DNA of 57,344 nt from Planctomycetota bacterium (GTDB taxonomy: Bacteria > Planctomycetota > PUPC01 > JACPCR01): contig JAQBXN010000041.1 in NCBI GenBank assembly GCA_027625095.1, forward strand, positions 1 to 57,344, in the 5' to 3' direction. Below are positions 27,322-36,090 of this stretch, piece by piece; the first letter of the stretch is position 1, and each line of letters begins with the position of its first letter. The position numbers and the translations under genes were made by a program. The notes beneath the pieces were generated by a model. That model had not been told where the DNA came from, did no database searches, and saw only the letters and a list, made by a program, of their open reading frames with translations.

Positions 27322-30300
27322 AAGACGCGCTCGTGGGAATCCGATAATCATCTCCTGGGCCGATGTCACTTATCCAGTAGACGCGTCGTCCGTCGCCATC
27401 TGCATCTTTGAACGCGGCATCAAGATTGGCGCCGTTACTTTCAAGATGCAGTTCTTGCCCGTCTATCTTTGCAATTCGAAAGCCCTGCGATTTGTCTTCG
27501 TTGTATAGCCAACGGCCCTGGTGCCGGCCTGAGTCTGTGCGGCCGCCGCCGAACGGACGGTCTGAGGTGACGATTCCATGCTTTGTATCCACCCCGGTAA
27601 CGGCGCCGATCCCGATGATGAACAGCACATCGCCGAAGTGGAGTTCGGCGCCATTCTCTGTCGAGGTGACGCCTTCGATGGTGTAGCTCGTCTGGTGAAG
27701 CTCGTTCCCGATGATCATGACCTTGTCGATGAACGCGTTGCCAGTTTCAGGTGAAGAGTCGATCGTGATCGAGTTCTTGTGTGGATCGATTTTGACGACT
27801 TTTCCCTGGGGCGACGCGGACGGTTCTAAAGAAAAGTCCCCGAGCTGAAGTTGGGTGCCGTTCATCACACACGCCCTCTCAACGCCCTTCGGGCCCACCG
27901 TGAGCAGCGCGAATTCTGCTGTAACTTTGAGCTTTCCCTGGCCAGTCTCCCATTCGCAGGCTTCATCCGGATTGAGAGAGCTGTGAACGAAATCAACATA
28001 GTCGCCTCGACGAATAATCAGCCCGACGGACTCAGGACTTGCATCCTTGCCTTTGAGCTGAGTTACGCTCTCGATCTTTTCGGCATCGCGGAATGGCTCG
28101 ATGACGGCTGTGTATTTTGAAAGGAGTTCTTCAGCCTGATTGTCCGCCGCGTCCGCTATGACGTTTCGTCCCAACACGTATTGCACGGTGTCAGGGCTAC
28201 CAGGGATAAACTCCGGCAATCCATCGGCGGCGATGACCTCACTGCACGCTGCCCCCATGGTCATGGTCAATCCCAGATTCTCATCTTGTTTTCGCCAGGT
28301 GGCTGACCACGCGCCGGCCGGGTGCATACGCCTCACGTTAGACAGGCCATGATATCCACTTGTTTTCAATGCCGGCTCACCGGGCTCTTCTCCAACTTTG
28401 ACGTTTTCGCCGGCGAGTGTGCCATTGGCTTGCGCCGGCCCCAGCGTTCCGCCCTTGACCGAAAACTGGTCAAAGAAGGCCGGGCCGTGAAAGCACCAAT
28501 CGTGCTGTCGACCGCCACGGACTCGAAAAATGTCGATCAGATAGAAATCCTCATCCGAGATTTCAATCATTGCCGTCGTCCGGCGATACAGAGAAGCGAG
28601 GCCCGGATATACCGCCTCGGCGGATGCGTCCATCAACTGAATTCCGGGGGATGAGACGAGCGTGTTCAGGTGTCCGCCGTAGCGGTTCTGGTGCGACTGA
28701 TTGTCGATCAGGACGCAATAGTGTTTGTAGGTGTTGGTCCATCGCCAGTTCCAGAAATCCGGGCGGGTGAAGGGAGTTGGGTATCCGTCGTCAGGCATCA
28801 TGGGGCGGCCGAAGGCGAACAGTTCGATGTTCAGGCGGTCCTTGTGGCCGTGGCCACCGCTCGCATCTCCGTAATACATGGAGATGCCGCGCCGGCTCTC
28901 TCCCTTGCCGCCTTCAAGGATGGCGAGCCCGTAGCCGCCGAGATTGCGTGACCTCAAACCGAGGTCTGAGCCCTGTTCGGCGACGATGCGTTCTACCTCA
29001 CTGGCATCGAAACGATCTTCCCACAGGCTTTTGTCAGACGCCTTCATCAGACTGAGTGCCTTTGCATATCGCGGGTCTTTATATCGAGTGAATGCTGTGC
29101 CCTGCAGTTCCGCGCTCCAGCCCACACGGGAGCTTCCCATCATCGATCCACAATCGCCGATGGATGGAGTGAACTTATCGGCAACGACCATGTCGATTCC
29201 GATATCGGCCATCTTTTTCAGTTTGGGATTCGACCAGATATCGACCCCGAGTTTCGGCAGCAGGTTGGCCACCTCATAAAACTTCGAGCACCATCCGGAC
29301 GCGTAGCTGGGCGAACTCTCGCCGCCGAGACCACCGCGCCAGAAACCATTCCACAAGAGGTCTTCGACGCGCCCCTGGCCGCTCATGAGCCACGTACGCA
29401 TCTGTTCGGTCGTCGCTCCCCTTTGTGGATCGTTGTTGTCGAGCACGATAGCCAGATGACAGAGCGTTACCTGGTGCGAGCCCATGTTTCCGGCGACGAA
29501 CCCGCTCATCACATCCTTGACCATGCTGAACAGCATTTTGTTTTCGATGAGTTCAGAAGGCGAGCCGAGCTGCCTGGATTTCAGGAATGCAGCCAGTTCC
29601 TCATCTTTGAGCAGGGCCGGGTAAATAGCATCGTAGGCGAGCGCTATCTGAGAATTATTGCCAGTGGACCAGATGTAATCGCTGATACGGCCACGGATGC
29701 CTGACAAGCCTTCGTGGTATGCCTGGTTCTCGTAATCGAACCGCTCGTATTCACTGGCTATCTTCGAAAGTATGATCGCACACTTATGAGCGTAGACGGG
29801 ATCTCCGTTCAGCAGGTAAGCCCTCGAAAGCTGTTGAAGACCGCCCAAAATATCCTGAACCCACCGTTGCCAGAAGATGTAGTAAGCCACAAAAAAATAT
29901 CGGCGACCGTCAGGGCCTTTCCAACCGAGGCCCTTGTCCACATAGCCTTTGCCCGTCTCGGGCTCGCCCTTCATTCCCCCAGGATTCCAGGGCTCAAAAT
30001 CGTTGGACGGGAAAGTAGTATCGCAGACCGGGCACTTGAGCTTGAACGGCTGCTTTGGATTCATTATCCAAGGGTAGTGGCCGGCCTTACGTGTGATCTC
30101 GTCGCCGCATATCGGACAGTCGTGAGCAATACAGACATTGATGGCGCGTATCTGTTCCGGCGGTGGCACGAAGTTCCACAACTCTTCGTCGGACATTTTT
30201 ACGAGCCATTCACAGCGCTTTATTGATACTGCTGACTGGTCCCGGGCCCACTGGAATTTCTCCAGCTTTGCGGTGATTCGCGACATCATCTCCGCGTTGT

Positions 30301-30379
30301 AGTAGGTCCGGCTTTCTTTAGCACAGGTCATGGCAAGAGGGGCGAGAATCAGGATGTAAAGAATTTGGGTGGTGAGCAC
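27305..30379 (-). CDS. Very large secreted heparinase II/III-like protein
   Basis: About 1024 residues from the likely GTG at 30379, which gives a signal peptide (LTTQILYILILAPLAMTCA). A longer frame to 30655 overlaps the upstream PhyH and is less likely. Near the N-terminus two CPxC pairs (Cys88/91 in DCPICGDE and Cys116/119 in LKCPVCDTTF) suggest a zinc ribbon. A central alpha-helical toroid region follows, then the heparinase II/III sandwich (YGDASGGHGHKDRLNIELFA), then a long beta-rich tail. The protein should be extracytoplasmic and cleave an acidic glycan. It lies 52 nt after PhyH 5 on the same strand and is probably co-transcribed with it. Confidence 0.83.
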   Translation of the reverse strand: MLTTQILYILILAPLAMTCAKESRTYYNAEMMSRITAKLEKFQWARDQSAVSIKRCEWLVKMSDEELWNFVPPPEQIRAINVCIAHDCPICGDEITRKAGHYPWIMNPKQPFKLKCPVCDTTFPSNDFEPWNPGGMKGEPETGKGYVDKGLGWKGPDGRRYFFVAYYIFWQRWVQDILGGLQQLSRAYLLNGDPVYAHKCAIILSKIASEYERFDYENQAYHEGLSGIRGRISDYIWSTGNNSQIALAYDAIYPALLKDEELAAFLKSRQLGSPSELIENKMLFSMVKDVMSGFVAGNMGSHQVTLCHLAIVLDNNDPQRGATTEQMRTWLMSGQGRVEDLLWNGFWRGGLGGESSPSYASGWCSKFYEVANLLPKLGVDIWSNPKLKKMADIGIDMVVADKFTPSIGDCGSMMGSSRVGWSAELQGTAFTRYKDPRYAKALSLMKASDKSLWEDRFDASEVERIVAEQGSDLGLRSRNLGGYGLAILEGGKGESRRGISMYYGDASGGHGHKDRLNIELFAFGRPMMPDDGYPTPFTRPDFWNWRWTNTYKHYCVLIDNQSHQNRYGGHLNTLVSSPGIQLMDASAEAVYPGLASLYRRTTAMIEISDEDFYLIDIFRVRGGRQHDWCFHGPAFFDQFSVKGGTLGPAQANGTLAGENVKVGEEPGEPALKTSGYHGLSNVRRMHPAGAWSATWRKQDENLGLTMTMGAACSEVIAADGLPEFIPGSPDTVQYVLGRNVIADAADNQAEELLSKYTAVIEPFRDAEKIESVTQLKGKDASPESVGLIIRRGDYVDFVHSSLNPDEACEWETGQGKLKVTAEFALLTVGPKGVERACVMNGTQLQLGDFSLEPSASPQGKVVKIDPHKNSITIDSSPETGNAFIDKVMIIGNELHQTSYTIEGVTSTENGAELHFGDVLFIIGIGAVTGVDTKHGIVTSDRPFGGGRTDSGRHQGRWLYNEDKSQGFRIAKIDGQELHLESNGANLDAAFKDADGDGRRVYWISDIGPGDDYRIPTSASFSRRL

Positions 30380-30431
30380 ATTGAATGGTGCGTGTCTCTG
30401 AAGCGTGGATTTCCGAGGCGGTCGCTGGCCC

Positions 30432-31340
30432 CTATTTTTGAAGCCCCCATTCCTTTCGCGCTTCCTCGATGTTGAGGCTTCGTGTGTTTTTGCTCCCGTC
30501 ATGCGCGATCGGGTTCTTGCCGACCCAACGTTCATCCATCGGATCTTCAACAGGCTGGTAACGGGTGTCGAAAGATAACCGCCACCGATCGGAAATATTT
30601 TTGGTCGACGCATGCATGGTGTGCATGGTGAAGATGAGAACATCGCCGGCCTCAAACTTCGAGGTCAGCCATCGGCCCCCAAACTCTTCGGATACTTCGA
30701 GAGGGTTGTTCGAGAACGATCCCGGTGTGCCATCGGTATCCACATCCGTTTCGCCGTAAGTCTCGCGAATCCTTTTGAAACTATCCAGATTGTGAGATCC
30801 ATGAAGTAACGTCAGCGTGCCCATGTCCGGGGTGATGTCCCCCATGGGGGTCCAACAGGTCAGCAAGCGCCGTGACCCACGGCCCATGTACACGAAGTCA
30901 TAATGCGGGCTGCTCTGACCACCCGGCGAGACACAGCGCATCCATTTCCAGTCAAACGTCCCGGTGGGGCAACCAAAGTAGGTGTTGAAGAAGTCGAAGA
31001 TCGGCCCCCCTTCCAGGATCGCCAGCACTTCAGGCTGATGGGTAACTGCCTGGAGTCCAGTTCTCAGCGCGGTGCGGCCGCCTTCATTGTAAACGGCATC
31101 CATCAGGTCGGTGCCGGGTTTGAATGGATCGGTCCCATTTGCTTCGGCGTATTCAAAGACAACCCTTCGGGCCGCCAGGACTTTCTCGCGGTCGTGCAGA
31201 CCTCGAATAAGCAGATAGCCGTCTTCCTCCATGCGAGCGTGAAGTGCGGCAGCGTCGCCCATCAGTTCGTTGCTGGCTCTTAGCTCACCAAGAAGAGGGC
31301 CGGGGAATTCGAGGTCTTTGTTTCCGAAGCTGATTTTCAT
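30432..31340 (-). CDS. Phytanoyl-CoA dioxygenase family protein (PhyH 5)
   Basis: A 302-residue PhyH-type oxygenase starting at ATG 31340. A longer frame runs through a palindromic repeat and was rejected. Ligands are His146-x-Asp148 in SPHYDF and distal His243 in MHTMHAST, with Arg252/254 after it. The signature is changed to TLTLLHGSHN, a more divergent form than the other copies. No signal peptide is present. The gene lies between the xanthine-dehydrogenase-like subunit and the very large heparinase-like gene, all on the minus strand. Confidence 0.88.
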   Translation of the reverse strand: MKISFGNKDLEFPGPLLGELRASNELMGDAAALHARMEEDGYLLIRGLHDREKVLAARRVVFEYAEANGTDPFKPGTDLMDAVYNEGGRTALRTGLQAVTHQPEVLAILEGGPIFDFFNTYFGCPTGTFDWKWMRCVSPGGQSSPHYDFVYMGRGSRRLLTCWTPMGDITPDMGTLTLLHGSHNLDSFKRIRETYGETDVDTDGTPGSFSNNPLEVSEEFGGRWLTSKFEAGDVLIFTMHTMHASTKNISDRWRLSFDTRYQPVEDPMDERWVGKNPIAHDGSKNTRSLNIEEARKEWGLQK

Positions 31341-31372
31341 GGAATCGTTTGTTCTAGTAGGCCACAACCAAA

Positions 31373-31428
31373 CCTGGGAACGGAGGCGTCTCGCCTCCGC
31401 ATGGAAGCTAGACGCTTCCGCTCCCAGG
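31373..31428. repeat. REP-like double palindrome
   Basis: The left 26 nt begin CCTGGGAACGGAGGCGTC, and their partner on the right ends CGCTTCCGCTCCCAGG. The two arms pair at 22 of 26 positions. Each arm is itself a small palindrome (GGAGGCG/CGCCTCC). It lies 33 nt upstream of the PhyH 5 start. Confidence 0.75.
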
Positions 31429-31565
31429 AAAGCTCTCCGGGTCACGCGCAGAAGTTCCGAAGTAAATCTCTACAGATCTCTGCTCCCCTGCCAGACGAGT
31501 TGGCAGGGGACGCTGCGATCGATCTTGGTAACCACAAGCCGGCAGCTTTGTGACTAAGTCAGGGT

Positions 31566-33833
31566 TTAAATCTTCCCAAGCGCTTCAAGTATCACGCGTG
31601 GCGACATGGGTAGCTGTTTTGTTCTCACACCTGTCGCCCGATAGATCGCGTTCGCAATCGCTGCAGGCGGCGGAACGATGGGAACTTCGCCGACGCCACG
31701 CACTCCATACGGATGACCGGGATTGGCGACTTCAACAAGCACCGTATCTATCATCGGAAGGTCCAGTGATGTCGGCATTCGGTAATCCAGGAAGCTGCTG
31801 TTCAACAGGTGGCCTTTGTCGTTGTAGACAAACTCTTCGTTCAGAGCCCAGCCGATCCCCTGGACTGCGCCGCCCTGAATCTGGCCTTCGACGTAACTCG
31901 GATGGATGGCCTTGCCGACATCCTGCACCGCGGTGTATCGAAGGATATTCACCTTGCCGGTATCGACGTCGACTTCCACATCAACAATATGCGTGGCAAA
32001 CGCATGGCCCACACCCCCAGGCTGAACCGTCGCGCGTCCAACTACCGGGCCACCGGTCTGACCTGTCTTTGCAGCGACTTCTTTGAAAGTGAAGCTCTTG
32101 GAAGTGTCCTTCTTGTTGGTGAAGACTGCGTCTGTGTAATCGATGTCTTCCGGTTCGACTTCCAGCATCTTTGCTGCGCGTTCGGTCATCTGACGCTTTA
32201 CGTCTTCTGCGGCGTTTATAGAGGCGATGCCTGTGGCGAAGGTGGTGCGGCTTCCGCCGGTGCCGTCCGTGTATCCGATGGTGTCGGTATCCGCGACGTA
32301 TGGTGTTATGTCTTCGGCTCGGAGACCGAGAGCTTCGGCGGCCTGCATGGCGCAAGTTGTCCTTGTGCCACCGATATCAGGCGAGCCTTCGATGAGTGAA
32401 AGCGATCCGTCAGAGATCACATTGAGAATGACCGTCGATTGCCCGCCCCCGTTCATCCAGAAACCGGAAGCGACGCCCCTGCCGCGGTGTTTGCCTTCGA
32501 GCGGGGTGTTGTAATGCTCGTGAGACTTTGCGGCCTCGACCGTTTCGAGGAATCCGATCTTTGGAAGTTTAGGGCCATCCGCCCGTAAATCGCCTTCCTT
32601 CACCCCGTTCTCAAGACGGAATTCGAGTGGGTCAACTCCAAGCTTTTCGCAGATTTCATCGATAGCCGTTTCGGTTGCCACGGCGGCGTTGGTTCCCCCT
32701 GGCGCCCGGTAAGCCTGTGATTTCGGTTTGTTCAGGACCACGTCGTAACCGTCGATAAGTACGTTAGGAATGTTGTAGGGGGCAAGAACGACAATGGCGC
32801 CGGCGCCCACCGCGGAGCCTGGATACGCTCCGGCCTCGAAGGCGAGCATCACCTGCGCGGCCACGAGTTTGCCCTCGTTAGTCGCACCTAATTTCACCCT
32901 TGTGTATCCGCCAGGCGCCGGGCCGGTAGCGAGGAATTCCTCGGTTCGGCTCATCGTAAATTTCACTGGCCGCCCCGTCTTTTGTGAGAGGACCGCTGCG
33001 AGCGGATGCAGATAGGGCACGAACTTGGCGCCGAATCCTCCGCCGATCTCCTGATACATGACTCGCACCTTTGATTCGGGCAGATTGAGGATCTGCGCGG
33101 TCTGGCTGCGAATAGCGAAGTGCCCTTGCGCACTGGTCCAGATGGTCAAACTGCCGTCCTCGTTCCATAGCGCAGTCGCATTGTGAGGCTCGATATAGCC
33201 CTGGTGAATCGTCGCGGTGTTGTATTCATGCTCGACTATGACATCGGCTTCCGCGAAACCTTTCTCAATGTCGCCTTTCTTATTCTGAAAATGTCTCGCA
33301 ACATTACTCGGTTTCTCCGACATCTTGCCCAGAGAATTGGTCTTGAGATCGCCGTGCAACAGAGGCGCATCCTCTTTCATTGCTTCCAGCACATCCAGCA
33401 CGGCAGGCAGTACTTCGTACTCGACCTTGATGAGTTTAAGGGCCTTTTCTGCGATGTGGGGACTTGTCGCGCAGAGTGCGGCAACCGGATGTCCATGATA
33501 GAGAACTTTCGCAGGGGCGAGGACATTCGTGCTGGCATCACGGAGATTGACCACGGATTCGCCGACCTCTTCGAGCTTGTCTTTCAATACCGGAAGATCA
33601 CGGGCGGTCATGGTGGCCATCACGCCGGGTAATTTTTCGGCTTCGCTTGTATCGATAGATTTAATCAGTGCGTGCGCGTGAGGGCTTCGGAGCACTTTGC
33701 CGTGCAGCATGCCGGGCAGATGGATGTCGGCGCCGTATCCAGCCCGTCCGGTTACTTTATCCAGTGCGTCGTGACGTATGGGGCGAGTGCCGATGACTTT
33801 GTAAGCGTTAGTTGTTTGGGTGTCGGTGGGCAT
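31566..33833 (-). CDS. Xanthine dehydrogenase family, molybdopterin-binding subunit
   Basis: A 755-residue large subunit of the molybdenum hydroxylase family (xanthine dehydrogenase, CO dehydrogenase and aromatic CoA-reductase relatives). Cofactor and active-site motifs are present: GGGFGAK at 264-270, YRAPGG at 375-380, and the catalytic Glu716 in GVGE near the C-terminus. These enzymes hydroxylate carbon next to nitrogen or oxidise aldehydes and heterocycles, and need small [2Fe-2S] and FAD subunits. Neither is encoded beside this gene: a PhyH gene lies downstream and a tandem-repeat array upstream. CO oxidation is unlikely, since the Cys-containing CoxL loop was not seen. The substrate is unknown. 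Confidence 0.92.
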   Translation of the reverse strand: MPTDTQTTNAYKVIGTRPIRHDALDKVTGRAGYGADIHLPGMLHGKVLRSPHAHALIKSIDTSEAEKLPGVMATMTARDLPVLKDKLEEVGESVVNLRDASTNVLAPAKVLYHGHPVAALCATSPHIAEKALKLIKVEYEVLPAVLDVLEAMKEDAPLLHGDLKTNSLGKMSEKPSNVARHFQNKKGDIEKGFAEADVIVEHEYNTATIHQGYIEPHNATALWNEDGSLTIWTSAQGHFAIRSQTAQILNLPESKVRVMYQEIGGGFGAKFVPYLHPLAAVLSQKTGRPVKFTMSRTEEFLATGPAPGGYTRVKLGATNEGKLVAAQVMLAFEAGAYPGSAVGAGAIVVLAPYNIPNVLIDGYDVVLNKPKSQAYRAPGGTNAAVATETAIDEICEKLGVDPLEFRLENGVKEGDLRADGPKLPKIGFLETVEAAKSHEHYNTPLEGKHRGRGVASGFWMNGGGQSTVILNVISDGSLSLIEGSPDIGGTRTTCAMQAAEALGLRAEDITPYVADTDTIGYTDGTGGSRTTFATGIASINAAEDVKRQMTERAAKMLEVEPEDIDYTDAVFTNKKDTSKSFTFKEVAAKTGQTGGPVVGRATVQPGGVGHAFATHIVDVEVDVDTGKVNILRYTAVQDVGKAIHPSYVEGQIQGGAVQGIGWALNEEFVYNDKGHLLNSSFLDYRMPTSLDLPMIDTVLVEVANPGHPYGVRGVGEVPIVPPPAAIANAIYRATGVRTKQLPMSPRVILEALGKI

Positions 33834-33910
33834 GGTGGCCAGTAAGATGCAAATGGAGGAGAAGAACGATGTATTTCTAACGGAGAAGCCACTTTCTTCA
33901 ACTGTTCCGT

Positions 33911-33957
33911 TTAGACCTTAGACCTTAGACTTCAGACCTGAGACCTTAGACCTTAGG
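33911..33957. repeat. Heptamer tandem array, TTAGACC unit
   Basis: Almost seven copies of a 7-bp unit in a row: TTAGACC three times with drift (TTAGACT), then TCAGACC, TGAGACC, TTAGACC and TTAGG. It is intergenic, followed after 8 nt by a different octamer array. Confidence 0.9.
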
Positions 33958-33965
33958 AGTCTTTT

Positions 33966-34200
33966 CATCACTCCATCACTCCATCACTCCATCACTCCAT
34001 CACTCCACCCCTCCATCACTCCACCACTCCATGACTCCACCCCTCCACCACTCCCACACTCCCACACTCCCACACTCCACCCCTCCACCACTCCATCACT
34101 CCATCACTCCATCACTCCATCACTCCATCACTCCATCACTCCATCACTCCATCACTCCACCACTCCCACACTCCCACACTCCCACACTCCCACACTCCAT
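33966..34200. repeat. Octamer tandem array, CCATCACT/CCCACACT units
   Basis: About 235 bp of tandem 8-mers, mostly CCATCACT, with blocks of CCCACACT and variants such as CCACCACT. Strand asymmetry is extreme: the plus strand is nearly without G. A frame through it would give a low-complexity His/Pro/Ser/Thr peptide, which I do not treat as a gene. Confidence 0.92.
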
Positions 34201-34280
34201 GTCTTCCATCCGTTGACGCCTTTGTGGCCCAGGTTTAACATCCCTCCTCGTGCAACAATGAAGATATCCGGAGTCGAAAC

Positions 34281-34655
34281 GTGAATGCTTGGGAAAGGCT
34301 CTGCCAGATTGTCCGGGCGAATTTTCCCTGGCAACGGGCTGACGAACTAATTGAGGAACTGGAGGCGCATTTCAGTTCAGATCCCGAAATTGAATTTGAA
34401 CCGTCCGTCCGAAGTTCTTATTCGAGGCCTGACACAGGCCGAAATGTCGATCCGAAACTTGCCGGATTCTATGCCAACCTTGAAATTCCTTACGGGGCAG
34501 GTGTGGATAAGGCCAGGCATGCATGGAAGAATCTGTTGAAGAAATACCACCCGGATCTTCACCATCACGATCCCGAAGAGCGGCGTATAGCGAATGAACT
34601 CACTTCACAACTGACCAGGGCCTATCGAGAGATCGAAAAGGCCCACAACAATTGA
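34281..34655 (+). CDS. Protein with C-terminal J domain
   Basis: A 124-residue protein starting at GTG 34281 (GGAG 8 nt upstream). The J domain is at the C-terminus (~62-122) and holds the HPD motif at residues 90-92 in KKYHPDLHHHD, needed to stimulate Hsp70 ATPase. The first ~60 residues are acidic and of unknown fold. No zinc or substrate-binding domains of classic DnaJ are present, so this is a type III J protein that likely recruits DnaK to a special client. It is the first gene of a tight operon with a YbjN-like protein and PspA. Confidence 0.88.
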   Translation: MNAWERLCQIVRANFPWQRADELIEELEAHFSSDPEIEFEPSVRSSYSRPDTGRNVDPKLAGFYANLEIPYGAGVDKARHAWKNLLKKYHPDLHHHDPEERRIANELTSQLTRAYREIEKAHNN

Positions 34656-34665
34656 GGAGGCCAAC

Positions 34666-35055
34666 ATGTCCGACGATATGGACAAGGTAAGAGGTTTTCT
34701 TCTGGACCTGGGACACGAGATTGTCCGGGAAGTTCCGGAGGAGGATTTGTTTGTCATCAAGGACGAAGACAAAGGTATCTGCAATATGATCATCGACTGC
34801 GAGGCTCCGATGGTCGAAATCGAGCAGTTGATCCTGGAAATTGAAGGATCGGAATCGAATTACAGGCGCCTCCTGCAAATGAACCGGAGCCTCATTCACG
34901 GGGCATTTGTGCTCGACGAACAGGGAAGCACAGTGCTGTTCCGCGATACGCTCGAATTGGAAAACCTCGACGGGAACGAGCTCGAAGCAACGTTAAACGC
35001 CCTCAGCCTTGCGCTGGCGGAATTCGGTGAAGAACTTCTCTCATTTGCAAAGTAA
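34666..35055 (+). CDS. YbjN-like / CesT-fold chaperone-like protein
   Basis: A 129-residue acidic protein. GAGGAGG right upstream of ATG 34666 is a strong ribosome binding site. The pattern (alpha-beta-beta with LFVIKDEDKGICNMIIDCE, then a helix, then HGAFVLDEQGSTVLFRDTLEL and a C-terminal helix) fits the YbjN family, which shares the fold of type III secretion chaperones. The family's function is poorly known. Placement between a J protein and PspA suggests a partner or regulator in envelope-stress protection. It ends 13 nt before pspA. Confidence 0.75.
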   Translation: MSDDMDKVRGFLLDLGHEIVREVPEEDLFVIKDEDKGICNMIIDCEAPMVEIEQLILEIEGSESNYRRLLQMNRSLIHGAFVLDEQGSTVLFRDTLELENLDGNELEATLNALSLALAEFGEELLSFAK

Positions 35056-35068
35056 GGGGACACAAACA

Positions 35069-35785
35069 ATGGCCAGTATTTTTTCAAGATTCTTCAAAAT
35101 CGGACAGGCAAAAGTCCACAGCAGCATAGACCGGTTGGAAGACCCGATCATCATGTCCGAGCAGGGCATTCGCGATCTTAAACAGGATCTTCAGGATGCC
35201 ATGCGAAGCCTTGGCAGCGTCAAAGCTCTCGCCATCAAACTGGAGAAGGATTCCAATGACCAGAAACGCCTGGCAGAAGACTATGAACGCAAAGCCATGT
35301 CACTCCTGCAGAAGTCCGAAGCCGGCAACCTCGATCCGCAAGAGGCGGATCGCCTTGCTCGCGAATGCCTGTTGAAGCGTGAAGAAGTCATGAAACGGGC
35401 GACTGAGGTGACCAAGCAGGCTGCTCAACAGAAGGAACTGGCCGAGAAGCTTCAGTCGCGAGTGCAGGAGATGAAGAGCAAAGTCAGTACTTTTGAAAAC
35501 GAACTGATCACGCTCAAAGCCAGAGCCAAGACGGCTAATGCCACTCGCAAAATCAATCAGCAGCTCGCCAACCTCGATAGCCGGGGCACGGTCGCCATGC
35601 TCGAACGGATGAAGGAAAAGGTTGCTGAACAGGAAGCACTTTCCGAGGCCTACGGAGATATGGCGGATGCGAGTACCTCTGTCGACGATCAAATCAAAAA
35701 GGCATTGGAGGTAGGCCCGTCATCGCCTGTTATTGATGATTCTCTCGCTTCCCTGAAGGCAAGGCTGAAAAGCGGAAGCGAGTAA
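35069..35785 (+). CDS. pspA: PspA/IM30 family membrane-stress protein
   Basis: A 238-residue coiled-coil protein of the PspA/Vipp1 (IM30) family. I chose ATG 35069 because a purine-rich AAGGGGA lies upstream and MASIFSRFFKIGQAKVHSSI is the expected amphipathic first helix. The protein is almost wholly helical, with family features such as RLEDPIIMSEQGIRDLKQDL and a conserved central segment ARAKTANATRKINQQLANL. Family members build ESCRT-III-like rods that bind and repair the inner membrane. It is the third gene of the J-domain/YbjN/PspA operon. PspB, PspC and PspF are not present. Confidence 0.92.
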   Translation: MASIFSRFFKIGQAKVHSSIDRLEDPIIMSEQGIRDLKQDLQDAMRSLGSVKALAIKLEKDSNDQKRLAEDYERKAMSLLQKSEAGNLDPQEADRLARECLLKREEVMKRATEVTKQAAQQKELAEKLQSRVQEMKSKVSTFENELITLKARAKTANATRKINQQLANLDSRGTVAMLERMKEKVAEQEALSEAYGDMADASTSVDDQIKKALEVGPSSPVIDDSLASLKARLKSGSE

Positions 35786-35858
35786 GCAAGAAGACAACTG
35801 ATCAGAGACAGCACAGAGGAAGCAGGGAAGTAACTGTTCAGCCCACCCACTGATCTCG

Positions 35859-35915
35859 CAATCTCGGGAAAATCATCAGAGCTACCGGTGACCAAGCTCG
35901 TTGGAGTAACGGCTT
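35859..35915 (+). repeat. Dispersed 57-nt repeat, copy 1
   Basis: Aligns without gaps to 55382-55438 with 46 of 57 bases identical, including the block AGCTCGTTGGA. The differences are not third-codon biased on either strand, so it looks like a non-coding element. Confidence 0.6.
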
Positions 35916-35927
35916 TATCGCGGTGCC

Positions 35928-36090
35928 CTAGCAGGCCGGCAATCTTAATTTTGTGCAATTGAGTTGAATGACCCGGCAAAGATTCTTCGTCGTAGTCTTC
36001 GTCTGTTTTTAGATCCACCAGGTACGGAGAAGAGACAAAGACTAGGACGAAGACTATGGATGCCCAAAATTAAAATTGTCGGCCTACTAG
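35928..36090. repeat. Inverted repeat pair, 26-nt arms
   Basis: Arms 35928-35953 and 36065-36090 are reverse complements at 23 of 26 positions, with core AATTAAAATTG / CAATCTTAATT. A related third copy lies at 26669-26690. Confidence 0.65.

Noticed and set aside
30380..30655. N-terminal extension of the 1024-residue heparinase-like protein
   Set aside because: It would overlap the PhyH 5 coding region and puts ~90 basic, unstructured residues before a clean signal peptide.
33966..34200. CRISPR array
   Set aside because: The unit is 8 bp with no unique spacers and no cas genes nearby.
34031..34216. Low-complexity His/Pro/Ser/Thr peptide from the octamer array
   Set aside because: It merely translates the tandem repeat and has no ribosome binding site.
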